Shown here one piece after another: positions 24,287 through 32,573 of a DNA stretch of 64,000 bases; position 1 is the stretch's first letter, and every line of letters begins with the position of its first letter. The position numbers were made by a program, and so were the translations under genes. Source of the DNA: Bradyrhizobium sp. ORS 375 (GTDB taxonomy: Bacteria > Pseudomonadota > Alphaproteobacteria > Rhizobiales > Xanthobacteraceae). Below the pieces are notes generated by a model that saw only the letters and a program-made list of their open reading frames with translations, searched no databases and was not told the DNA's origin. The DNA lies in assembly GCF_000239775.1 (NCBI RefSeq), contig NZ_CAFI01000439.1:37971-101970 (forward strand), in the 5' to 3' direction.

Positions 24287-25021
24287 ATGAAGCCAGTTCT
24301 GGCGGTTGAGCGCCTCGAGAAGCGCTATGGTGTGAAGACCGTCGTCGACCAGGTCAGCTTCACGGCTGCTGCCGGCGAGTGCCTTGGCATTATCGGGCCG
24401 AACGGCGCCGGCAAGACCACTCTTTTCAACCTTCTCGACGGGTGCGTGGCCCCGAATGCCGGCAGGGTCATGCTCGACGATGTCGATATCACGCATCTGC
24501 CGCAGTATCGGCGCGCCAGACGCGGCATCGGCCGCGCTTTTCAGATTCCGCGCCCGTTCGCGGGGCTGACTGTTTTCGAGAACGTGCTCGCGGGCGTGGT
24601 GCATGGCGCTGACCGCTCGACGGCCCCGCAGCGGCGCGCCATCGAGATCCTCGAAGCTGTCGGGCTTGCTCACAAGCGCGACCTCCTGGCTGGCGGATTG
24701 CCCCTGCTCGATCGCAAACGCCTGGAACTCGCCAAGGCGATGAGTGTCGGGACCCGGCTCCTGCTGCTTGACGAAGTCGCCGGCGGCCTCACGGAGCACG
24801 AAGTGCACCAGCTGGTCGACATCGTGAATGCGCTGAAGCGCGATCACGCCGTCATCTGGATCGAGCATATCGCCCACGCGCTGATGGCGGCGGCTGACCG
24901 GATCATGGTGCTGCATTTCGGCGCCAAGCTGGTCGAGGGGCCACCCGCCGACGTGATGGCGTCTGCCATCGTGCAGGAAGTCTACCTTGGGATTTCGGTC
25001 GATGTCGCTGCTGACCGTTGA
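24287..25021 (+). CDS. Branched-chain-type ABC ATPase (LivG-like)
   Basis: This 244-residue ATPase has Walker A GPNGAGKTT, the LivG-type GRAFQIPRPFAGLTVFENV block and Walker B LLLLDEVAGGLTEHE. The signature region reads LAGGLPLLDRKRLELAKAM, so the usual LSxGQ motif is degenerate; composite sites formed with the LivF-like partner tolerate this in some importers. The ATG at 24287 follows an AAGAGG site. It overlaps the LivF-like gene by 20 bases. Confidence 0.92.
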   Translation: MKPVLAVERLEKRYGVKTVVDQVSFTAAAGECLGIIGPNGAGKTTLFNLLDGCVAPNAGRVMLDDVDITHLPQYRRARRGIGRAFQIPRPFAGLTVFENVLAGVVHGADRSTAPQRRAIEILEAVGLAHKRDLLAGGLPLLDRKRLELAKAMSVGTRLLLLDEVAGGLTEHEVHQLVDIVNALKRDHAVIWIEHIAHALMAAADRIMVLHFGAKLVEGPPADVMASAIVQEVYLGISVDVAADR

Positions 25022-25709
25022 GAACCTCGACGTCTTCTACAACGATCTCCAGGCCACCTTCGGCGTGACGCTCCATGTCGACGAGGGCGAGACCATCGCC
25101 GTCATCGGCGCCAACGGCGCGGGAAAGTCCACGCTGCTGCGGGCGATCATCGGCCTGACGCCGACCGGTCGCGGCAGCATCCGCTTCGCCGGAGAGGATA
25201 TCACACATCAGCGCTGCAACATCGTCGCGCGACGGGGCATTGCGCTCGTCCCCGAGGGCCGTCGCTTGTTTCATTCGCTGACGGTGGAGGAAAATCTGCT
25301 GATGGGTATGGCGCGGGCCCGGCCCGGTCCATGGACGCTCCCGGCGGTCTACGATCTGTTCCCGGCCATGCGCGACCTGCGCCATGCTCCTGCCTCGGAC
25401 ATCTCCGGCGGGCAGCAGCAGATGGTTGCGATCGCCCGTGCGCTGCTCACCAATCCTCGGCTGTTGCTGTGCGACGAGCTGTCGCTTGGGCTGGCGCCGA
25501 AGGTCATCAATGAAATCTACGCCTGTTTTGCCGACATCCGCGGCAGCGGCATTTCGATCGTGCTGGTGGAGCAGGATACGATGCGCGCGCGCAACTCATC
25601 GAACCGCATCTACTGCCTGCTGAAAGGCCGGGTCACGCTGGAGAGGCCCGCAGCGGACGTGACGCTGGAGGAAATCAAGCACGCCTATTTCGGGGATCAC
25701 GGCTCATGA
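25002..25709 (+). CDS. Branched-chain-type ABC ATPase (LivF-like)
   Basis: This 235-residue ATPase has Walker A GANGAGKST, the LivF-type LVPEGRRLFHSLTVEENLLMG block, a canonical signature ISGGQQQMVAIARAL and Walker B LLLCDELSLGLAP. It dimerises with the LivG-like protein. The ATG at 25002 lies inside the end of that gene; an upstream TTG at 24987 is less likely. Its stop overlaps the next permease by four bases. Confidence 0.93.
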   Translation: MSLLTVENLDVFYNDLQATFGVTLHVDEGETIAVIGANGAGKSTLLRAIIGLTPTGRGSIRFAGEDITHQRCNIVARRGIALVPEGRRLFHSLTVEENLLMGMARARPGPWTLPAVYDLFPAMRDLRHAPASDISGGQQQMVAIARALLTNPRLLLCDELSLGLAPKVINEIYACFADIRGSGISIVLVEQDTMRARNSSNRIYCLLKGRVTLERPAADVTLEEIKHAYFGDHGS

Positions 25710-26578
25710 GCATTGTCGAGGCCATCCTCAACGGCCTGATGGTTGGCGGCCTCTACGGCCTGTTCGGGCTGGGCCTCGCCCTGGCCTTCGGCATCATGCG
25801 CGTCGTCAATATCGCGCACGGCGAGTTCATCGTGCTCGCGGCCTATCTCGGCGTCTCGCTGCTGACGCTGACGCCATTGCCGCTGCCCCTCGTCGTGATC
25901 TGCGTCGCGATGGCGGCCTTTGCGCTTGGCTGGCTGCTGCAGGCCACGATCCTGAACCGGGTGCTCGGGCCCAATCCGATTCCTGGAATGGTCATCACCA
26001 TGGGACTGTCGATCATGCTGCGCAACGCGCTCGTCAAGATCTACGGCTCCAACATCCGTTCGATCGAGGTCGGTGCACTGCAGGACCGGGGATTGAGCTT
26101 TTTCGGCATGTCGATCGGCGTGCTTCCACTCCTGATCTTCTCCGCCGCCATCGTCCTGTTCGTGGCGACGAATTTCCTGCTGACACGAACGACAATCGGA
26201 CGCGCCTTCCGCGCCGCCGCCGACGACTTCGAGATCCTCGAGACGCTCGGCTTCGACCGCCGCAAGATCTACAGCGCGGCCATGGGATTGGCCGTGACGC
26301 TGTCGGCGCTCGCCGGGCTGCTGCTCGCAATGCGCAGCTCGTTCTCGCCGTTCTCCGGCGCGGAGCGGCTGCTGATCGCCTTCGAGGTGGTGATCATCGG
26401 CGGGCTTGGTTCGCTGCGCGGCTGCTTCTTGGGCGGACTGTTCCTCGGTGTGGTTCAGGTGGTCGCATTGCGGCTGAATCCAAATGCCGGACCGCTGTTC
26501 GGCCATTTGGCATTCTTCGTCGTCCTGCTGGTGAAGCAGATGAACTTCTCCTTTCGCCCGGCATGGAGGCGAGCATGA
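25706..26578 (+). CDS. Branched-chain-type ABC permease (LivH-like)
   Basis: This 290-residue inner-membrane permease with about eight hydrophobic segments opens with the LivH signature LNGLMVGGLYGLFGLGLALAFGIMRVVNIAHGEF. It has the coupling segment RTTIGRAFRAAADD and EVVIIGGLGSLRGCFLGGL near the end. It pairs with the LivM-like permease, whose ATG overlaps its stop (ATGA). Confidence 0.94.
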   Translation: MSIVEAILNGLMVGGLYGLFGLGLALAFGIMRVVNIAHGEFIVLAAYLGVSLLTLTPLPLPLVVICVAMAAFALGWLLQATILNRVLGPNPIPGMVITMGLSIMLRNALVKIYGSNIRSIEVGALQDRGLSFFGMSIGVLPLLIFSAAIVLFVATNFLLTRTTIGRAFRAAADDFEILETLGFDRRKIYSAAMGLAVTLSALAGLLLAMRSSFSPFSGAERLLIAFEVVIIGGLGSLRGCFLGGLFLGVVQVVALRLNPNAGPLFGHLAFFVVLLVKQMNFSFRPAWRRA

Positions 26579-27564
26579 AACTCAGCCGGGGACAGATGAT
26601 GGTGGACCCCAGAGCCATTCTGCCAGTCGTCGCGATTGCGGTCGGGCTCTCGGCGGGCGCGCTGGTTCTGCCGATCGACCGGCGTCTGGCCATGGAGATG
26701 CTGTTGGTCTTCGCCATGGCGCAGGGCTGGAATCTGCTGTGCGGATACACCGGGCTGCTGTCTTTCGGACATCACGCCTTCGTGGGGCTTGGCGCCTATG
26801 CACTTATCCTGACCGTCAACGCGCTTGGAATATCACCCTATCTCAGCCTCGGCGCGAGCGCGCTTGTCTGCGTTCTGGTGGCGCTCGTCATGGTGCTGCT
26901 GCTGCACCGCATGCGCGACGCGTATTTCTCGATCGGGATCTGGGTCCTGGCGGACAGCCTGCGTCTGCTGTTTGGCCAGTGGGAATGGGCCGGCTCATCC
27001 CGCGGCGTGGTGCTCGACGCCTCCGCCATCGATCCCGCGGCTTTCGCCGACAACGTCTTCTGGCTTGCGCTGGCATTGGCGCTGACGACACAGATCGGGA
27101 CCTACGTGCTGCTGAGAAGCCGCATCGGACTTGCCCTGATGGCGATCCGGGACAATGAGAACGGCGCGGCCAGCGTCGGTATCGCGGTCGCGCGAAATCG
27201 CCTGGCGGCCTTCGTGATCTCCGCGGCCATCTGCGGGCTAGCTGGCGGCCTCTATTATCTGTCTGTGCTGTATGTGGACCCCTCCGGAGGCTTTGACATC
27301 GACTGGCAGATCAAGATCCTGTTCATCGTGATGGTTGGAGGCGCGGGCACGCTCGAGGGACCGGTGCTCGGCACGCTGATCTATTTCGGCCTGCGCGAGC
27401 TATTTCGAGATGCCGGCGACTTGTATCTGATCTTCCAGGGGGCCACCGCGATGATTGTCATGCTGCTCGCCCCGAACGGCATCTGGGGCAGCATTCAGGC
27501 TCGGACAAACTGGCGCTTGTTTTCGATACGATGGACGCCAGGTCCGCAAAAGCCGGGCGAGTGA
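26575..27564 (+). CDS. Branched-chain-type ABC permease (LivM-like)
   Basis: This 329-residue permease has the LivM hallmarks GYTGLLSFGHHAFVGLGAYA, the coupling loop SRIGLALMAIRDNENGAASVGI and VGGAGTLEGPVLGTLI. The ATG at 26575 overlaps the LivH stop and follows a strong GGAGG site; ATG at 26563 is a possible alternative. It is the last gene of the importer operon. The 700 bases that follow contain no supported gene. Confidence 0.93.
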   Translation: MKLSRGQMMVDPRAILPVVAIAVGLSAGALVLPIDRRLAMEMLLVFAMAQGWNLLCGYTGLLSFGHHAFVGLGAYALILTVNALGISPYLSLGASALVCVLVALVMVLLLHRMRDAYFSIGIWVLADSLRLLFGQWEWAGSSRGVVLDASAIDPAAFADNVFWLALALALTTQIGTYVLLRSRIGLALMAIRDNENGAASVGIAVARNRLAAFVISAAICGLAGGLYYLSVLYVDPSGGFDIDWQIKILFIVMVGGAGTLEGPVLGTLIYFGLRELFRDAGDLYLIFQGATAMIVMLLAPNGIWGSIQARTNWRLFSIRWTPGPQKPGE

Positions 27565-28264
27565 AGGCGGGCCACCGTGCCTGACGAGTGACGGTGCCAC
27601 GGGCCGTGCAGCGCTTCAAAAAGACTGCTCGCGAGTCGAGTCGCACAACGCAACCGAAAGCACTCCCCACGCAAAGGTGTGGCGTCGCCCGGCGGGCTGC
27701 AACGAGTGAGCGGCATCTACTCAGCTGCGGCTTTCCGCTACAGTAGGCACGTTCAACAGCTGACCTTCCTGTCCCCGCCCTCGTCAATCCCCTCATGCGT
27801 CGGAGTGGATGAGATATCGCAGAATTGGCTGGTGTAGAGAGAGGCGGTAGCGCTCCCCCGCTACCAAGGGTCGCCGCCCCCACTTGGTCGTGATTTTTCC
27901 ACCGACCGAAGGCACGTTGCCAGTGACCCGGTTCAGCGTTGCGCCGCTGTAGGAGAATCACCTCGCCGCCCCCAAGGCGCGACCGATCTCGTCAAGCGCG
28001 ACGACTCGACGTCCGGATTGTGCCAACCTGCTTTCCTCGTCGGCTGCTCGTTCCGCCGGCCCCCGCCTCGTTGGACCCCAATGAGGCGCAAGGGAAGCAT
28101 GGGACCGTCACGCCGGCATATTGACGCTTCTGCGACGAATCTTCGCAACATTCTTCTCAATCCTATCCTTCATTCAGCACAGACCGCGGGCCGTCGCCGC
28201 TATGGTCGGGAGGCAGGCGCGCGAAGCGGCGCGTAACCAGCCCGATCCACCGTTCGGATAGCGC
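27565..28264. other. Intergenic region with a dispersed repeat
   Basis: About 700 bases without a supported gene separate the LivM-like and GhrA-like genes. The only clear structure is repeat copy B at 27804-27866. Frames across it lack ribosome-binding sites and protein-like composition. The promoter for the gene at 28265 must lie here but is not obvious. Confidence 0.55.
27804..27866. repeat. Dispersed palindromic intergenic repeat, copy B
   Basis: This is the second copy of the element at 10884-10946, in the same orientation and aligned without gaps over about 63 bases. It keeps the GGTAGC...GCTACC palindrome around a C-rich loop. It lacks the longer outer GTGTGGGGAAAG/CTTTCCCCACAC stem of copy A. 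Confidence 0.7.
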
Positions 28265-29188
28265 ATGACGTTCCTGTTCAATTCCGATGCCAAACGTGGC
28301 GGGATTTTCCGCGAGGTGCTCGGCCGCGAGCTGCCGGATCTGCCGTTTGCGATCGGCCTGACCGGCGTCGATCCCGCAGCCGTCCGCTACATGATCACCT
28401 GGCCGGTGCCGCCGGACCTCGGCGTCTATCGCAATCTCGAGCTCTTGTTCTCGATCGGTGCCGGCATCGACCAGTTCAACGCCGCCTCGGTGCCCGCATC
28501 GGTCAAGATTGTCCGAATGGTGGAGGACGGCATCATCAGGATGATGCAGGAATACGTCACGCTGGCCGTGCTGGCGCTGCATCGGAACTGGCCCGTCTAT
28601 CTCGATCAGCAGCGGCAGCAGCTTTGGCGCGCCGTCCCGCAGCCTCAGGCGCAGGAACGGCGGATCGGCGTGCTGGGTCTGGGAATGCTTGGGCAGGCAA
28701 CGCTGGAGCGCCTGAAGCCGTTCGGCTTTGCCCTTTCCGGCTGGAGCCGTAGTCCGCGTATGATCGACGGCGTGACGACGTATCATGGCGCCGATGGCCT
28801 GGACAGGCTGCTGGCGACCACCGACATCCTGATCTGCCTGCTACCGCTGACAGACGGGACGCGCGGGCTGCTGAATGCCGGGCTGTTCGCCAAGCTGCCG
28901 CCAGGAGCCGCGCTGGTGCAGACCGGCCGCGGCGCGCAGCTCGACCAGGCGGCGCTGCTTGCTGCGCTCGATCGCGGGCATCTGTCTGGCGCCGTGTTGG
29001 ACGTCACGGATCCCGAGCCGCTGCCGTCCGATCATCCGCTGTGGCGGCATCCGCGCGTCCTGATCACGCCGCATGTCGCGAGCGTCACGCAGCCGGACTC
29101 GGCGGCGCTGGCCGTGGCCGAGAACATCAAGCGGCATCGCGCCGGGCTCGATCCGATCGGTCTCGTCGACCGCAGCCTCGGCTATTGA
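28265..29188 (+). CDS. D-2-hydroxyacid dehydrogenase, glyoxylate/hydroxypyruvate reductase A-like
   Basis: This 307-residue protein of the GhrA-like branch has the Rossmann motif GVLGLGMLG at 135-143, substrate-binding Arg222 in TGRGAQLD, Glu251 in DVTDPEPLP and catalytic His270 in TPHVAS. It reduces glyoxylate, hydroxypyruvate or a related 2-oxo acid with NAD(P)H. The start at 28265 gives the family MTFLFNSD N-terminus but has a weak ribosome-binding site. It appears to be a single-gene unit. Confidence 0.9.
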   Translation: MTFLFNSDAKRGGIFREVLGRELPDLPFAIGLTGVDPAAVRYMITWPVPPDLGVYRNLELLFSIGAGIDQFNAASVPASVKIVRMVEDGIIRMMQEYVTLAVLALHRNWPVYLDQQRQQLWRAVPQPQAQERRIGVLGLGMLGQATLERLKPFGFALSGWSRSPRMIDGVTTYHGADGLDRLLATTDILICLLPLTDGTRGLLNAGLFAKLPPGAALVQTGRGAQLDQAALLAALDRGHLSGAVLDVTDPEPLPSDHPLWRHPRVLITPHVASVTQPDSAALAVAENIKRHRAGLDPIGLVDRSLGY

Positions 29189-29248
29189 CGACCGGCTCCG
29201 CCACGAATTGCGGATGGGTGAACAGCCCCGGCGTCGTACTCAGCGAAT

Positions 29249-29597
29249 TCAATCCAACGTCTTGTCGTACGCGCCGACCAGCGGCAGGAACCACGGCTCG
29301 CCGAAATGGCCGGGGTGCACCGGCCAGCCGGCATCCGGCCGAACTCCGCCTTTGCAGCGAGAAAGCTGTGCGCGAGCCCGTTGTTGAGATCACCGCCATT
29401 GCGCCCCGACGCGCCCGGGCCGACCTGATCCGCTTCGATCAGGACGACCATGGCGCGGCCTTGGCAAGCTGCAGCCCGGCACCGAGGCCGGTGAAGCTGC
29501 CGCCGATCACGGCGACGTCGTGGTGCCCCTCCACGGGCCCGGTGTGATCGTCGGCCAATGCGGTCGCGGTGTCGCGCCAGTAGGAGACGCATTTCAT
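29249..29597 (-). pseudogene. Decayed FAD-dependent (DAO-type) oxidoreductase
   Basis: Read on the minus strand from 29597, the sequence begins MKCVSYWRDTATALADDH and continues AVIGGSFTGLGAGLQLAKA, an FAD-binding start. It then shifts frame into IEADQVGPGASGRNGGDLNNG and shifts again into HFGEPWFLPLVGAYDKTLD and a stop at 29249. Only about 115 codons of a normally 400-plus-residue enzyme remain. The N- and C-terminal ends are preserved, so an internal deletion plus frameshifts best explain it. It follows the HAD gene on the same strand and may once have shared its operon. Confidence 0.8.
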
Positions 29598-29611
29598 CAC
29601 GGGCACTCTGC

Positions 29612-30280
29612 TCACAGACCGAAGACGCCGGGCAGGCCGGAGATGTCCTTGATCTCGACGTAGCCGTAATACGGATTGGCCGGCTCGTGGCCGCGGTTGA
29701 CCCAGACCTTGCTCTTGATGCCCAGATCATGCGCGGTCATCAGATCGTAGCGGAACGAGGAGGAGCAGTGAGTGATGTCCTCCGGGCCGCAGCCGAGCAT
29801 GTCGAACATGTACTCGAAGGCCCGCATCCGTGGCTTGTAGGCGTGCGCCTGTTCGGCGGTGAACACGGCATGGAAGGGCGCGCCGAGCTTGGCGACGTTC
29901 GAAGGGATCTGCACGTTCATCGCGTTGGAGAGAATGACCAGAGGAATTTCTCTCGCCACCTTGGCGAGCCCCGCCGGTACGTCCGGATGCGGACCCCAGG
30001 TCGGCACGCGCCGATACACCGTCTCGGCATCTTCAGGCTTGAAGGGGATTCCGATCCTGCGGCAGCTGCGCGCCAGCGCATTGCTGACGACCTCGGCATA
30101 GGGCTTCCAGGCACCGAGGACCTCGTCGAGGCGGTAGGCCGAGAAGACGCTGACGAACTCGGTCATCGCCGGTTCGGAGAGAGTTGCACTGTAGAGATCC
30201 CGGGCGGCCTCGGCCATCTCGAAGTTGATCAGCGTGCCGTGGCAGTCGAAGGTCACGTATTTCGGGCGAAAGCTGCTCAT
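29612..30280 (-). CDS. HAD-family hydrolase, type II haloacid-dehalogenase-like
   Basis: This 222-residue protein has the HAD nucleophile Asp12 in TFDCHGTLIN, the second motif LVILSNAMN, the Lys motif AHAYKPRMRAF and a late SSSFRYDLMTAHDLG acidic motif. The layout is that of L-2-haloacid dehalogenases, but many relatives are phosphatases. The only flanking partner on its strand is the FAD-oxidoreductase pseudogene 14 bases downstream, so the pathway it served may be broken. Confidence 0.87.
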   Translation of the reverse strand: MSSFRPKYVTFDCHGTLINFEMAEAARDLYSATLSEPAMTEFVSVFSAYRLDEVLGAWKPYAEVVSNALARSCRRIGIPFKPEDAETVYRRVPTWGPHPDVPAGLAKVAREIPLVILSNAMNVQIPSNVAKLGAPFHAVFTAEQAHAYKPRMRAFEYMFDMLGCGPEDITHCSSSFRYDLMTAHDLGIKSKVWVNRGHEPANPYYGYVEIKDISGLPGVFGL

Positions 30281-30635
30281 GGGTCCTCATGCGGGCGATG
30301 ATTTCGGCGTCCGATGATAGGCAGGTCCGTCAGCATAAGATGCGGCTTTGCCCCGGTTCTGCGGCGGAAGATGTTGTCCGCATCAGCTCCTTCAGATGAT
30401 CTGCCGGGGGCCGCTCCCTCAGACTCCCGGTGGAAATGGGAGTGCATGGCATGATGTCCGACACGGCAAGCTTGGTCGCTTTCAGCAGGGATTACCTAGC
30501 TGCCACGGTGCGGCTGTCTTACCAGGCCGGGCGGTGGCAGCGTCATGCGTCGGCCGGCCGCCGACAGCACGAGGCGCACTCCCCGACATCATTTGTATTG
30601 GCCAGCCAGGCGTTCGGCTGAACCGGAGATCAATC
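30281..30635. other. Divergent intergenic region without a supported gene
   Basis: About 355 bases lie between the divergent HAD and aminotransferase genes. A 63-codon frame at 30430-30621 has no convincing ribosome-binding site or similarity. Promoters for both flanking genes must be here; no inverted repeat stood out. Confidence 0.5.
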
Positions 30636-32012
30636 ATGCTCAGCAACTCGCTCATCGAACTCGATCGTGCCCATCTGGTGCATCCGGTTGCGTCCTATCG
30701 CGGACATGAGGCCGCGGGCGCGCGGGTTCTGAAATCGGCCAAAGGGGCCGTTGTCACCGATGCCTCCGGCCATCAGTTGGTCGACGGCTTCGCCGGCCTG
30801 TGGTGCGTCAACGCCGGCTATGGCCATGACAGCATCGTGGAGGCGGCGGCGCGGCAGATGCGCGAGCTGCCTTATGCCACCGGCTATTTCAGTCTCGCCT
30901 CGGAGTCGGCCATCCTGCTCGCCGCGGCATTGGCCGAGCGCGCCCCAGGTGATCTCGACCATGTCTACTTCACGCTCGGCGGCTCGGACGCGATCGACAG
31001 CACCGTGCGCTTCATCCATTACTATTGGCACGCGAAGGGGCAGCCGCAGCGCGATCAGTTCATCACGCTGCAGCAGGGCTATCACGGCTCCTCGACGGTC
31101 GGCGCGGGCCTGACCGCGCTGCCCGGCTTCCACGCCAATTTCGGCGTGCCGCTGCATTGGCAGCACAAGATTCCGTCGCATTATGCCTATCGCAATCCGG
31201 TCGGCGGCGATCCCGGTGCGATCATCGCGGCATCGCTCGCCGCGCTCGAGGCCAAGATTGCCGAGGTCGGCGGTCCCGGGCGGGTGGCGGCGTTCTATGC
31301 CGAACCAATCCAGGGCTCGGGCGGCGTGCTGGTGCCGCCGGACGGCTGGATGAAGGCGATGCGCGAGCGCTGCCGGCAGCACGGCATCCTGTTCGTCGCC
31401 GACGAGGTGATCACGGGCTTCGGCCGCACCGGCCCGCTGTTCGCCTGTACTGACGACGAGATCGTTCCGGACTTCATGACGGTGGCCAAGGGCCTGACCT
31501 CGGGCTATGTCCCAATGGGCGCGGTGCTGATGTCCGATCATGTCTATGGCGTGATCGCCGACGGAGCAGGGGTCTCGGCTGTGGGGCATGGCTACACCTA
31601 TTCGGCGCATCCGGTGAGCGCTGCCGTCGGACTTGCCGTGCTCGATCTCTATGAGAACGGTCTGCTGGAGAATGGCCGGCGCGCCGGTGCCCGACTGATG
31701 GCTGGCCTTCGTGCGTTGCAAGATCATCCGCTGGTCGGCGAGGTCCGCGGCCGCGGCCTCCTGGCGGCGATCGAGCTCGTGACCGACAAGGAGAGGAAGA
31801 CGCCGCTGCCGGCGAGCGCCGAGCCGTCGCGCCGCATCTTCGATCGGGCCTGGGCCAACGGCCTCGTCATTCGCGCCTTCCCCACGGGGGTGCTCGGCTA
31901 CGCGCCTCCGCTGTGCTGCACGGACGCCGACATCGATGCCATCATCGAGCGGACCGCACGGACGCTCGACCAGACCCTGGCCGACCCGGACGTGCGCCAG
32001 GCGATGGTGTGA
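30636..32012 (+). CDS. Class III PLP-dependent aminotransferase (omega-amino acid:pyruvate type)
   Basis: This 458-residue protein has class III features: GLWCVNAGYGH near 54-64, the PLP phosphate stretch FTLGGSDAID, Asp257 in LFVADEVITGFGRTG and the Schiff-base Lys285 in TVAKGLTSGYVPMGA. Enzymes of this layout transfer an amino group from omega-amino acids or amines to pyruvate. The ATG at 30636 follows CCGGAGATC; the frame is open further upstream without support. It seems to stand alone, followed by a monooxygenase remnant. Confidence 0.93.
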   Translation: MLSNSLIELDRAHLVHPVASYRGHEAAGARVLKSAKGAVVTDASGHQLVDGFAGLWCVNAGYGHDSIVEAAARQMRELPYATGYFSLASESAILLAAALAERAPGDLDHVYFTLGGSDAIDSTVRFIHYYWHAKGQPQRDQFITLQQGYHGSSTVGAGLTALPGFHANFGVPLHWQHKIPSHYAYRNPVGGDPGAIIAASLAALEAKIAEVGGPGRVAAFYAEPIQGSGGVLVPPDGWMKAMRERCRQHGILFVADEVITGFGRTGPLFACTDDEIVPDFMTVAKGLTSGYVPMGAVLMSDHVYGVIADGAGVSAVGHGYTYSAHPVSAAVGLAVLDLYENGLLENGRRAGARLMAGLRALQDHPLVGEVRGRGLLAAIELVTDKERKTPLPASAEPSRRIFDRAWANGLVIRAFPTGVLGYAPPLCCTDADIDAIIERTARTLDQTLADPDVRQAMV

Positions 32013-32022
32013 AATCGGGCAA

Positions 32023-32223
32023 GGACCCATCGCTGCGTGTGCAGCAACGCTGCTGCAGTTTGCCAACGTGCTCTCTGGGGCGGAGTCCATGCGCGAACTG
32101 GCCATCGCAATCGGCGTGGATCTCAAGATCGTCACCGTGCCGAGATCTCTGCGTGATCTCTACGAGGCGGATCTTGCGCTGATCCGCCCGGACCAGATCG
32201 TGGCAGCGCGTCACAGGCGTGCA
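32023..32223 (+). pseudogene. C-terminal remnant of an FAD-dependent aromatic monooxygenase
   Basis: In one frame this reads AATLLQFANVLSGAESM, then RELAIAIGVDLKIVTVP and DLYEADLALIRPDQIVAAR. The pattern "acidic-Leu-Tyr-x-ADLxLIRPDQxVAxR" is typical of the C-terminal thioredoxin-like end of flavin aromatic hydroxylases such as the MhpA/TetX-like group. No FAD-binding N-terminus lies upstream, because the aminotransferase gene ends at 32012. It is therefore a stranded gene tail. The identification is by eye. Confidence 0.55.
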
Positions 32224-32573
32224 CATTCGGGTCCGTGTTGGAGCGTGCGCTCGGTCGGCAGCGTGGCCAATAGCCGAGCTCTCGACGCGACCTGCTCAGT
32301 TACGATCCCTGTCGGCCTCCGCGAATAGACCGTCCGACTAACGCCGACAGCTTTCCTCCGCTCCGATCTCAACGCGCGCCTCTTCAGAGCCTGATGCCAT
32401 GTCGGAGGACAGGCAAGGCGACAACGAGATCGCCGGTCCGCCTCGGCACCAGCATGATTTGCCCACCTTTCCCGGCGCAACAGGACCGACCAACCGCCCG
32501 AGGCACGCGATTCCGCCGTTCTCATTTCATCTTCGCTGGGTGATGATCGCGGAGCGACAACGGAGATTCGTCT
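32224..32573. other. Intergenic region without a supported gene
   Basis: About 350 bases between the monooxygenase remnant and the SAF-domain oxidoreductase. Frames here are short or antisense. A CGGAGATTCGTCT ribosome-binding region precedes the GTG at 32574. Nothing else is evident. Confidence 0.5.
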
